DNA of 8,485 nt from Pseudomonadota bacterium (GCA_022572105.1 JACZWN010000155.1:1-8485); one strand, 5' to 3'; positions 1 through 5,397 are shown, counted from the stretch's first letter. Numbers and translations are program-made. Notes: a model not told the origin generated them from the sequence alone.

Positions 1-181
1 AAACCCGACGACCGGACTCTATGAACGCCTCGATTACCTCGGGGTCGTAACGCACCGATCTGCCAATTTTCAGGAATTGCGGCGGCATGCCAGCCCAGCG
101 GCGCCGCTGTAGCGTCGTCTTTTTCCAGCGGAGGCGCTCAGCAGTCTCGGCTTCGGTAAGTAATATTTCAGGATAGGCCAT
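1..181 (-). CDS. AlpA/excisionase-type helix-turn-helix DNA-binding protein (partial, C-terminus beyond window)
   Basis: Sixty codons are visible from an ATG at 181; the gene continues past base 1. The protein begins MAYPEILLTEAETAERLRWK and continues with the segments TTLQRRRWAGMPP and FLKIGRSVRYDPEVIEAFI. The order 'LLTxxEtAerL - TLqrRR - G-PP-FlKiGrsVRYdpevieaF' is the signature of short MerR-like (AlpA / helix_turn_helix_17) proteins: a winged HTH whose G-R-x-V-R-Y strand forms the wing. In integrated elements these act as excisionase or recombination directionality factors, or as regulators of integrase expression. It lies 85 bp downstream of the 204-residue ORF and in the same direction as the integrase, which supports an Xis/AlpA role, but that role is inference. 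The start is supported by AAGGTG about 6 nt upstream. The ribosome-binding region lies in a small inverted repeat (188-201). Confidence 0.75.
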   Translation of the reverse strand, partial: MAYPEILLTEAETAERLRWKKTTLQRRRWAGMPPQFLKIGRSVRYDPEVIEAFIESGRRV

Positions 182-187
182 CACTTG

Positions 188-201
188 CACCTTTTTAGGT
201 G
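188..201 (-). promoter_or_regulatory. Inverted repeat over the ribosome-binding site of the HTH gene
   Basis: CACCT-TTTT-AGGTG is a perfect 5-bp inverted repeat with a 4-nt loop. Read on the minus strand, its second arm contains the AAGGTG Shine-Dalgarno-like sequence of the HTH gene starting at 181. In the mRNA the ribosome-binding site could fold into the hairpin, which might lower translation. The stem is short, so this may be incidental. Confidence 0.3.
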
Positions 202-265
202 AAACTGGATGGCCTACGATTAATTACATCATGCAACTGAAGTACAGGAACAAATGGCCCGGGGG

Positions 266-880
266 CTATTTGTCAACATAAGTCGTCTGTGCCGCTCTGG
301 CCTTCCGAAGAAGCCGGCGGACGGCCTGATAAATCGCGTCTTCGGTGACATCATCAGGGGACGGGACAACATTGAAATACCGCCCGAGCGCAATCTGAAA
401 GGCGCAAGTAGGACGCCCGCGCTTGTCAAGTACGAGCACAGGCGGACACTTTCCATCTGAGAACCTATTGTGGCGGATCAACAAGCCTTTGTTGTGTTGA
501 CCGCTCCGAACATTTTGGATGGTGGTATCAAAGACATGTTTCAACAAATAAGCGTTATGTAGCCTGTTTGCCGCTTTCCAGGCGTTCGTTTTCACCCCCG
601 AAAGGCCTGCCAGCTTATCCAAAGATGGCGGCCTCCTTCCTTCGCGGAGCGCTTCCCGCGCTTCCCGATAATAATCTGATGCCAGTGTGACGAAGTGTTC
701 CGCGACCCACTGCGGCACCGGTCCTGAGCACAGGCCCCTTTTCCAGGAGGATGCATACAGAAACGGCGCCAGCTGGTCGCCTTGCTCATATTGCTCACGA
801 AGCCATATCGAGAGCGTATCGTCGCCAGGCTCTTGCGCGCTCAGGCTTGGCGCGTCTGGCTTTCTCGTCTTATTCGGCAT
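266..880 (-). CDS. Hypothetical protein of an integrated element, 204 residues
   Basis: I do not recognise the family. The protein is soluble-looking and basic overall, with no signal peptide, transmembrane segment or catalytic signature that I can name. A charged N-terminus precedes a segment rich in aromatic and helical residues (about 23-60). A helical basic region 'YYREAREALREGRRPPSLDKLAGLSG' follows at about 70-95; it is interrupted by PP and resembles a DNA-binding or adaptor helix only loosely. The C-terminus is strongly basic (VRRLLRKARAA). The ATG at 880 is preceded by GTAGGGAG with a 9-10 nt spacing, the same Shine-Dalgarno string used by the integrase. It sits 110 bp downstream of the integrase stop and 85 bp upstream of the HTH gene, all on the same strand, so it is probably element cargo or an accessory regulator. 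Codon use and GC match the element rather than the chromosome to the right. Confidence 0.7.
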   Translation of the reverse strand: MPNKTRKPDAPSLSAQEPGDDTLSIWLREQYEQGDQLAPFLYASSWKRGLCSGPVPQWVAEHFVTLASDYYREAREALREGRRPPSLDKLAGLSGVKTNAWKAANRLHNAYLLKHVFDTTIQNVRSGQHNKGLLIRHNRFSDGKCPPVLVLDKRGRPTCAFQIALGRYFNVVPSPDDVTEDAIYQAVRRLLRKARAAQTTYVDK

Positions 881-905
881 GTCGGCGCACTCCCTACCAG
901 TGCGA

Positions 906-947
906 TCCCTACGTAAGCGGTCGGCGCGGCGGGGCCGACGGTAGGGA
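906..947 (-). promoter_or_regulatory. Nested inverted repeat between the integrase and the 204-residue ORF
   Basis: The outer arms TCCCTAC (906-912) and GTAGGGA (941-947) are perfectly complementary. The inner arms GTCGGC (920-925) and GCCGAC (934-939) pair within them. A second direct copy of TCCCTAC at 891-897 is the complement of the ORF's Shine-Dalgarno. The structure lies in the leader of the 204-residue ORF and downstream of the integrase stop. It has no T-run, so it is not a clear intrinsic terminator. An operator or leader structure is possible. Confidence 0.3.
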
Positions 948-990
948 CGCCGGCCGTTCGGCGGCCAAACCTAGCCGCGCCGATTCGGTC

Positions 991-2190
991 TCAAGCTTTG
1001 CGCAACGGCGTCACGTTTGCATCGGCGGCACCGGTCAGGGCGGTGGCGATGCGGCGCCCGATCAGGTCGGCCGCCTGCTTCAAGGGGTCAGCGGCCAAGT
1101 GGGCATATCTTTGAGTTGTCGCGGCCTGGGTGTGCCCGAGCAGCGCTCCAATGATCGGCAGGCTCAGGCCACCAGCGGCGCCAACGCTCGCGAAACTGTG
1201 CCGCAAATCGTGAATTCGGAGGCCATCAAGGCCGGCCTTCGCCCGGATGCGGTGCCACGGCTTCCGCAGATTGACCAACGGCTTGCCGGACAGGGCGCCA
1301 GCGATAACCCAGGACGAGCCGTCCTGATGCTCAATACCGCTCAGCACCTCCAGTGCCGGTGCACTCAGATATACGATCTTGTTACCGGTCTTGCTGTCGG
1401 GCAGTCGCAAGCAGCCGCGCTCAAAATCGACGTGCTCCCACTGAAGACTCAGGATTTCGCCCGACCTGCAACCGGTGAACAACAGCAGGCGGATCGCCGC
1501 AATGACGGACGGCAACTCGGTTTGTGTCCGTTGGGACTCCGTCAGGACCGTTCCGAGGCGTGCCAGTTCGTCGTTATCGAGGAACCGTTCCATACGGCGC
1601 TCGGGATAGCGCTCGACGTGTCGGCAAGGGTTCGTGCCGTCCGGCCGCATACCCCACTTCTCGGCAAGGTTCATCATCTTTGACAGGAGGGCGATGACCC
1701 GGTTCGCCGCACCGGGCCTGTCCCTCATATTGTGGTGTAACGTGGTGATATCGGCACGGCTGATAGCGGCTACTTTCTTCGTGCCCAGGGCGGGCAGAAT
1801 GTGGAGACGTAGCAGGGTCTCATCCGATCGCACGCTACGGGGCTTCTTTTTCACCGTCGCGTGCTCGGCCATGTATCGTTCGGCAAAGTCCGCGACGCTC
1901 GGCGCCGTGCGCACCTTGTCTCTTTCGGTCGCTGGATCGGCGCCGCTCCGGGCCGCATGTAGCAACTCGCGGGCGCGCGTCCGGGCCGTCTCGGCCGTGA
2001 ACACGCCGTGCACCCCGATGGTCATGCGGCGGGAAACATTGCCGGAGGTTCGGTACTGGACAAGATAAGATCGCCGGCCGCTCGGCTTCACCCTGACGCC
2101 AAAGCCGCGCAATTCGCTATCCCATACGAAGATATCGGTCGCACCGGGCTTGATGGACTCGACCAGACGCTTGGTCAGTTTGTTGCTCAT
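991..2190 (-). CDS. Tyrosine recombinase / phage-type integrase (P4-like, with arm-binding domain)
   Basis: This is a site-specific recombinase that integrates and excises the element. It is 399 residues, the usual length for P4/DUF4102-type integrases. Residues about 1-90 form the arm-type DNA-binding domain ('WDSELRGFGVRVKPSGRRSY', then basic 'RTRARELL'). Residues about 98-180 form the core-binding SAM-like domain. The catalytic domain covers about 205-375. All six expected catalytic positions are visible: R242 in 'TGCRSGEIL', K267 in 'DSKTGN', H327 and R330 in 'HDLRHSF', H353 in 'LLGHTQ', and nucleophile Y362 in 'TQRYAHL'. The gene therefore looks intact and functional. The start ATG at 2190 has GGGAG about 9 nt upstream. 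The upstream 180 bp hold short direct repeats and then a tRNA-Met fragment, the usual attachment context for this family. The two other element genes follow in the same direction. Confidence 0.95.
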   Translation of the reverse strand: MSNKLTKRLVESIKPGATDIFVWDSELRGFGVRVKPSGRRSYLVQYRTSGNVSRRMTIGVHGVFTAETARTRARELLHAARSGADPATERDKVRTAPSVADFAERYMAEHATVKKKPRSVRSDETLLRLHILPALGTKKVAAISRADITTLHHNMRDRPGAANRVIALLSKMMNLAEKWGMRPDGTNPCRHVERYPERRMERFLDNDELARLGTVLTESQRTQTELPSVIAAIRLLLFTGCRSGEILSLQWEHVDFERGCLRLPDSKTGNKIVYLSAPALEVLSGIEHQDGSSWVIAGALSGKPLVNLRKPWHRIRAKAGLDGLRIHDLRHSFASVGAAGGLSLPIIGALLGHTQAATTQRYAHLAADPLKQAADLIGRRIATALTGAADANVTPLRKA

Positions 2191-2374
2191 TGGGGATTCT
2201 CCCTACTAGGACACCCACTACACCCTTGGCCGGGTAAGCAGGGGGTAAGCAAGAAACAATATAAGTGATCGTGACGTATCGTACAAGACCATCGTGCGTA
2301 ACCACGTCAGAACACCGGAAATCTGCGGTTTCTGGGTTTACGTCAGGAGTGATCGGACAGTATCAAAATGGTTG
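2191..2374. other. Candidate attachment-site arm region upstream of the integrase
   Basis: This gene-free 184-bp stretch between the integrase start and the tRNA-Met fragment is rich in short direct repeats. GGGTAAGCA occurs at 2232-2240 and 2243-2251 (11-bp period, one helical turn). AGTGATCG occurs at 2264-2271 and 2348-2355. ACGTCAG occurs at 2304-2310 and 2340-2346. Integrases with an arm-binding domain use such repeats as arm sites flanking the crossover core, and excisionases bind helically phased repeats. The assignment rests on position and repeats only. A possible promoter (TTTACG, 18 nt, TATCAA at 2361-2366) points towards the tRNA fragment. Confidence 0.4.
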
Positions 2375-2427
2375 GGCGGGGTATCATAATCCGCGTGTCG
2401 GGGGTTCGAGTCCCTCCCCCGCTACCA
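2375..2427 (+). pseudogene. Truncated tRNA-Met(CAU) / attachment core (att site)
   Basis: From the anticodon loop to the end this is a normal tRNA 3' half: anticodon CAT at 2385-2387, anticodon 3' arm TCCGC, variable loop GTGTC, a T-arm with GGGGG-TTCGAGT-CCCTC, acceptor strand CCCCGCT, then ACCA. The preceding nine bases GGCGGGGTA (2375-2383) match a 5' acceptor strand complementary to CCCCGCT plus the T8-A9 of tRNAs. The D-arm and the 5' half of the anticodon arm, about 24 nt, are missing, so it cannot make a normal tRNA. With the integrase immediately to the left, the 3' half from about 2384 is best read as the duplicated att core left when the element entered an elongator tRNA-Met gene. 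The intact copy should lie at the far left end of the element, outside the window. The alternative is an internal deletion of a tRNA gene. Confidence 0.7.
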
Positions 2428-2524
2428 AAATCTTCAAAGCAAAACATTCGGTTAGACAGGGCATTGGAATAAATCCAGTGTCCTGGTCGCGGTTCGCATT
2501 CGTTTGCATTCTGGGGGCGGGGAG

Positions 2525-2546
2525 GCGGCCCTGCCGGGCCGGCCGC
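2525..2546. terminator. GC-rich inverted repeat downstream of tRNA-Arg
   Basis: GCGGCC (2525-2530) and GGCCGC (2541-2546) are complementary, with an alternative inner stem GGCCC-TGCC-GGGCC. It lies 11 bp beyond the tRNA-Arg 3' end in the direction of its transcription. There is no T-run, so intrinsic termination is uncertain. Nothing else is visible in 2428-2557. Confidence 0.25.
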
Positions 2547-2557
2547 TTGGGCCACGG

Positions 2558-2634
2558 TGGCGCGCCCGGAGGGACTCGAACCCCCGACCCCCAGATTAGG
2601 AATCTGGTGCTCTATCCGGCTGAGCTACGGGCGC
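2558..2634 (-). tRNA. tRNA-Arg(CCU)
   Basis: This is a complete 77-nt cloverleaf with encoded CCA. The acceptor arms GCGCCCG (5', ending at 2634) and CGGGCGC pair perfectly over 7 bp. T8-A9 is followed by a D-arm GCTC...GAGC. The anticodon stem CCAGA/TCTGG encloses the loop TTCCTAA, giving anticodon CCT (complement at 2598-2600), which reads AGG. The variable loop is GGGTC. The T-arm is GGGGG-TTCGAGT-CCCTC. The 3' end is discriminator G followed by CCA. No intron or degenerate stem is seen. A TATATA -10 box lies 18 bp upstream of the 5' end. Confidence 0.97.
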
Positions 2635-2640
2635 CTGGGC

Positions 2641-2681
2641 CGTGCATCGCCTATATAGCGCCGCCGCCGGTCCGATGCACG
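2641..2681 (-). promoter_or_regulatory. tRNA-Arg promoter inside a 9-bp inverted repeat
   Basis: TATATA at 2652-2657 is a good -10 box for leftward transcription, placing the start near 2645 and leaving about an 11-nt leader before the tRNA. The -35 position (about 2675-2680, GTGCAT) is a poor match to consensus. Perfect 9-bp arms CGTGCATCG (2641-2649) and CGATGCACG (2673-2681) flank the -10, covering the -35 and start regions. They could be an operator or only chance symmetry. Confidence 0.45.
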
Positions 2682-2740
2682 AAAATCAGGCGCCGGTTTG
2701 CACCCATGAAATGGGTCGAAATCGAGGGCGGCTGGTATTT

Positions 2741-2791
2741 CTCGCCCCCGTACTACTCGCCCCCGGCCTACTCGCCCCCGGCCTACTCGCC
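2741..2791. repeat. 15-bp tandem repeat carrying the pagL stop codon
   Basis: About 3.4 copies of a 15-bp unit, TACTCGCCCCCGGCC on the plus strand. CTCGCC recurs at 2741, 2756, 2771 and 2786. On the pagL strand each unit reads GGC-GAG-TAG (Gly-Glu-stop). The period is a multiple of three, so stop complements at 2783, 2768 and 2753 are all in the pagL frame: three consecutive in-frame TAG stops. The last copy to the left is diverged. Confidence 0.8.
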
Positions 2792-3310
2792 CAAGAGGCG
2801 GGTCAGCGGGATCGAGTAGTAGAGGTTGAGGATCTCGACGCCCGGGTTGGTGTCGGCGATCGAGGCGTTCGATATGTGGCTGAAGGCGAGGCCCAGGCGC
2901 GAGCGGTCGTCGAAGCGGTAGGCGATCTCGATCTGGGAGCGGAACTCGAGCTCGTGGCCCAGGTCCTTGCCGTCGCCCTCCTCGTAGTAGCCGGCGCCGA
3001 AGCTGCCGGTGACCACGACGCGCCGCCCGAAGAAGACGTCGACGAGGATGCCGGCGGCGGCGTAGAGCGCGCCCTCCGAGGTGCCCTCGACCCCGACCCA
3101 GGGCTTGAAGATCCACAGCTTCTCGCCGTGCCGGTACTCGAGCCGGAAGTCGACGGCCTCGTCCATCCGCCGGTTGATATCGTAGTAGCCGAGGCCCAGC
3201 GAGACGAAGGCCGGATCGTCCGCGCCCGCGCGCGCTCTCTCGGGCGCCCCGGCCACGGCGGCCAAGACCAGGAGCAGGGCGAGCGCAAAAACGCAGCGGG
3301 CCAATCTCAC
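2783..3310 (-). CDS. pagL: Lipid A 3-O-deacylase (PagL-type acyloxyacyl hydrolase)
   Basis: PagL is an outer-membrane beta-barrel hydrolase that removes the 3-O-linked acyl chain from lipid A, altering envelope properties and immune recognition. The 175-residue precursor has a signal peptide: MRLARC, a hydrophobic stretch at about 7-21, and probable cleavage after an Ala-x-Ala around 23-29. The remainder has alternating amphipathic strands expected of an 8-stranded barrel. The family signature is clear: 'FSHISNASIADTNPGVE' contains H145, S147 and E159, with the same H-x-S and 14-residue His-to-Glu spacing as the catalytic triad known in Pseudomonas PagL. The start is GTG at 3310 with GGGGGA about 9 nt upstream; no in-frame ATG fits better. 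It stands alone, 150 bp downstream of pip and with its own promoter candidate. The 3' end runs into a 15-bp tandem repeat. A weak hairpin ACCCAT-GAA-ATGGGT (2702-2716) further downstream may help termination. Confidence 0.88.
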   Translation of the reverse strand: MRLARCVFALALLLVLAAVAGAPERARAGADDPAFVSLGLGYYDINRRMDEAVDFRLEYRHGEKLWIFKPWVGVEGTSEGALYAAAGILVDVFFGRRVVVTGSFGAGYYEEGDGKDLGHELEFRSQIEIAYRFDDRSRLGLAFSHISNASIADTNPGVEILNLYYSIPLTRLLGE

Positions 3311-3346
3311 GTCGGGGTCCCCCCGAAAAAGTCCATCCCCGTCAAC

Positions 3347-3374
3347 ATCATACGCAAAGCGCGCGGGCGCGCAA
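3347..3374 (-). promoter_or_regulatory. Candidate pagL promoter
   Basis: Read leftwards: TTGCGC (complement at 3369-3374), 16 nt, then TATGAT (complement at 3347-3352). This puts the start near 3340, about 30 nt before the GTG start of pagL. Both boxes fit sigma70 well for a GC-rich genome. The 150-bp gap between pip and pagL holds no other gene. Confidence 0.45.
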
Positions 3375-3460
3375 CGGCGGCCTTTGTTTGCCAGAATACT
3401 TTGGTGATCTTCTTGGCTTGGTTTTTTCGTGGTGAAGATTCCGCCCTCGCCACCGGTCCC

Positions 3461-4411
3461 CTATCCCGGCGCCTTGAAGCGCTCGGTCGCGGCGACGAGC
3501 GCGCGGCGGATGCCCGGCTCCATCGCCGAATGGCCGGCGTCGGGCACGATGACGTAGTCGGCCTCGGGCCAGGCGCGGGCGAACTCATCGGCGGTCGCGA
3601 TCGGGCAGACCACGTCGTAGCGCCCCTGCACGATCGTGCCCGGTATGCGGCGCATGCGCTCGACGTTGGCCAAGAGCGCGCCGTCCTCCAGGAAGATGCC
3701 GTTCTTGAAATAGTGCGCCTCGATGCGCGCCAGGCCGAGCGCCATGGTGTCCTCGCCGAAGGCGGCGACCGTCTCCGGACTCGGCCGGAGCGTCGAGCAG
3801 GCGCCCTCGTAGGTGCTCCAGGCGCGCGCCGCCGGCATGTGCACCTCGGGGTCGGGATCGACGAGCCGGCGGTGGTAGGCGCCGAGCAGGTCGCCGCGCT
3901 CGGCCTCGGGCACGCCCTCGGCGAAGCGGCGCCAGATCTCCGGGAAGATCCAGCGCATGCCGTAGAGGAACCAATCGATCTCCTTTTTGCGGCACAGGAA
4001 GATGCCGCGCAGCACCAGGCCGGTGACCCGCTCGGGGTGGGCCTCGGCGTAGGCGATGGCGAGCGTCGAGCCCCAGGAGCCGCCGAACACCAACCAGCGC
4101 TCGACGCCCAAGCGCTCGCGCAGCGCCTCGATGTCGGCGATCAGGTGCGGGGTCGTGTTGGCGGACAGCTCGCCGAGCGGGTTCGAGCGCCCGGCGCCGC
4201 GCTGGTCGAAGACGATGATGCGGTAGTGCGCCGGATCGAAGAAGCGCCGGTGCTCGGGCGAGGCGCCCGCGCCCGGTCCGCCGTGCAGGAAGACGACCGG
4301 CTGGCCGTCCGGGCGGCCCGACTGCTCCCAATAGAGCCGGTGCGGCGGGTCGCGCTCGAGGCGCCCGGTCTCGAACGGCTCGATCGGCGGAAAGAGGTCG
4401 CGGTTCGACAT
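3461..4411 (-). CDS. pip: Proline iminopeptidase (alpha/beta-hydrolase, peptidase S33)
   Basis: This cytoplasmic serine peptidase releases N-terminal proline from peptides. At 316 residues it has the usual length of the bacterial Pip family. The alpha/beta-hydrolase landmarks are in order: oxyanion-hole motif HGGPG at 43-47, 'FDQRGAGRS' at 68-76 (typical of Pip), nucleophile elbow GGSWGS with S112, acid D266 in 'QGRYDVVCP', and H294 in 'DAGHSAMEPG'. A cap domain lies at about 140-235. The start chosen is the ATG at 4411, because GGGAGG lies 5 nt upstream; an in-frame start 18 bp earlier (4429) would put that ribosome-binding site inside the gene. There is no signal peptide. It is divergent from the SNase-like gene. 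Its leader contains the first copy of the dispersed repeat, which appears to supply the -10 box. Confidence 0.94.
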   Translation of the reverse strand: MSNRDLFPPIEPFETGRLERDPPHRLYWEQSGRPDGQPVVFLHGGPGAGASPEHRRFFDPAHYRIIVFDQRGAGRSNPLGELSANTTPHLIADIEALRERLGVERWLVFGGSWGSTLAIAYAEAHPERVTGLVLRGIFLCRKKEIDWFLYGMRWIFPEIWRRFAEGVPEAERGDLLGAYHRRLVDPDPEVHMPAARAWSTYEGACSTLRPSPETVAAFGEDTMALGLARIEAHYFKNGIFLEDGALLANVERMRRIPGTIVQGRYDVVCPIATADEFARAWPEADYVIVPDAGHSAMEPGIRRALVAATERFKAPG

Positions 4412-4420
4412 GTTCCTCCC

Positions 4421-4444
4421 TAATACCAAGGAGCGTTGATATTA
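4421..4444 (+). repeat. Dispersed hairpin repeat, copy 1 (pip leader)
   Basis: Arms TAATACCAA (4421-4429) and TTGATATTA (4436-4444) flank a 6-nt loop GGAGCG. On the minus strand the arms pair over 9 bp with one G-U; on the plus strand the same position is a C-A mismatch. It differs from copies 2 and 4 at three positions, all in or next to the loop. Confidence 0.85.
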
Positions 4445-4446
4445 TA
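4441..4446 (-). promoter_or_regulatory. -10 box for pip formed at the edge of repeat copy 1
   Basis: ATTATA at 4441-4446 is a perfect TATAAT on the minus strand. It overlaps the last four bases of repeat copy 1, and would place the start near 4434, about 23 nt before the pip ATG. TTGGCA lies about 20 nt further upstream, longer than ideal, so the -35 is uncertain. Confidence 0.45.
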
Positions 4447-4533
4447 TCGCATTGAGGGACGCCCTTTGCCAATGCCCTGGCTGCGCGAGGAAAGCGTCCG
4501 CGACCCGAACCCGGTGTGCACCTCGAGCCCAGC

Positions 4534-5397
4534 ATGTCATACCAAAGGTCGTTGATATTACCCGGCGCGCGCCATTCGATCCCGATCCTGCTGTGGCTCG
4601 CCCTGGGCGCCGCAGTGGGCGCCGCAGTGGGCGCCGCGGTGCCGGCGGGGGCGCGTGCGCAGGTTTCGCTCGACCCGCTCCCGCCCGGCCTGGTCGCGGC
4701 CGAGACCGAGCGGGTGGTCGAGATCGTCGACGGCGACACCCTGGTCCTGGCCGGCGGCCGCCAGGTGCGCCTGGTCGGCATCCAGGCGCCGAAGCTGCCG
4801 CTCGGCCGGCCCGGCTTCAAGGCCTGGCCGCTCGCCGCCGAGGCCAAGGCCGCGCTCGCCGAGCTCACCCTCGGACGCGAGGTCACGCTCGCCTACGGCG
4901 GGCGCCGGATCGACCGCCACGGCCGGGCGCTCGCCCATTTGATCGAGGGCTCCGGGACCTGGGTGCAGGGCGAGCTGCTCGCGCGCGGCCTGGCGCGGGT
5001 GTACAGCTTCGCCGACAACCGGGCGCTTATCCCCGAGATGCTGGCCCGCGAGCGGGCCGCGCGGGCGGCCCGGCGCGGCATCTGGCGCTGGCGCTTCTAC
5101 GCCGTGCGCGGCGCGGAAGAAGCCGCGCAGCACTTGGGCGGCTTCGAGCTCGTCGAGGGCCGGGTGATCGAGGTCGCGGTCGTGCGCAAGCGCGTCTACC
5201 TCAACTTCGGCGTCGATTGGCGCAGCGACTTCACCATCACCATCGCGCCCCGGACGCGCCGTCTGTTCGAGGCCGAGGGCATCGACCCCAGCGCCTACGA
5301 AGGCCGCATGGTGCGCGTGCGCGGCTGGGTAAAGTCGTACAACGGGCCGCTCATCGAGGCGACCCATCCGGAGCAGATCGAGGTGCTCGAGGAATGA
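4534..5397 (+). CDS. Secreted SNase-like (thermonuclease-fold) protein with second C-terminal domain
   Basis: Residues 1-42 look like a Sec signal peptide: basic start, 'ILLWLALGAAVGAAVGAAV', then AGARA before QVSLD, so it is probably exported. Residues about 60-185 match the staphylococcal-nuclease (TNase) fold: 'VEIVDGDTLVL' (D66, D68), 'VRLVGIQAP' (R79), and 'RHGRALAHL' (R131). These correspond to SNase D19, D21, R35 and R87. However the position of SNase Asp40 is Gln84 and that of general-base Glu43 is Lys87, so classical Ca-dependent nuclease chemistry is doubtful. Residues about 205-287 form a second beta-rich, OB-like domain ('VEGRVIEVAVV', 'GRMVRVRGWVKSYNGPLIEA') that I cannot name. 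The ATG at 4534 is used, but its ribosome-binding site is weak and codons 2-9 lie in repeat copy 2. A TTG at 4552 in frame, with AAAGG just upstream, is an alternative that still leaves a signal peptide. Confidence 0.82.
   Translation: MSYQRSLILPGARHSIPILLWLALGAAVGAAVGAAVPAGARAQVSLDPLPPGLVAAETERVVEIVDGDTLVLAGGRQVRLVGIQAPKLPLGRPGFKAWPLAAEAKAALAELTLGREVTLAYGGRRIDRHGRALAHLIEGSGTWVQGELLARGLARVYSFADNRALIPEMLARERAARAARRGIWRWRFYAVRGAEEAAQHLGGFELVEGRVIEVAVVRKRVYLNFGVDWRSDFTITIAPRTRRLFEAEGIDPSAYEGRMVRVRGWVKSYNGPLIEATHPEQIEVLEE
4539..4560 (+). repeat. Dispersed hairpin repeat, copy 2 (start of SNase-like gene)
   Basis: A 22-bp copy identical to copy 4: ATACCAA, loop AGGTCG, TTGATAT, then TA. It begins 5 bp after the predicted ATG of the SNase-like gene and contains its alternative TTG start at 4552. 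Confidence 0.88.
4605..4640 (+). repeat. 12-bp tandem repeat in the signal peptide of the SNase-like protein
   Basis: Three units of GGGCGCCGCAGT (4605-4616, 4617-4628, 4629-4640; the last has one A-to-G change) encode the repeated Gly-Ala-Ala-Val of the hydrophobic signal-peptide core. It could vary in copy number without shifting the frame. Confidence 0.8.

Noticed and set aside
751..1683. 310-codon open frame on the plus strand
   Set aside because: It is antisense to the integrase, whose complete catalytic set shows which strand is coding.
2375..2427. A functional minimal tRNA
   Set aside because: The D-arm is absent and the anticodon arm can only form a 9-nt loop, so it is better read as a remnant or att core.
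3173..3180. TTGATAT in pagL as a fifth copy of the dispersed repeat
   Set aside because: There is no matching ATACCA arm upstream and the bases encode ordinary pagL codons.
2642..4423. 593-codon open frame on the plus strand
   Set aside because: It lies antisense to pagL and pip, both supported by catalytic motifs, signal peptide and ribosome-binding sites; its composition is the low-complexity pattern expected of antisense GC-rich DNA.
3585..4886. 433-codon open frame on the minus strand
   Set aside because: It is an alternative frame of pip continuing antisense into the SNase-like gene, with Arg/Pro/Ala-rich composition and no domain.
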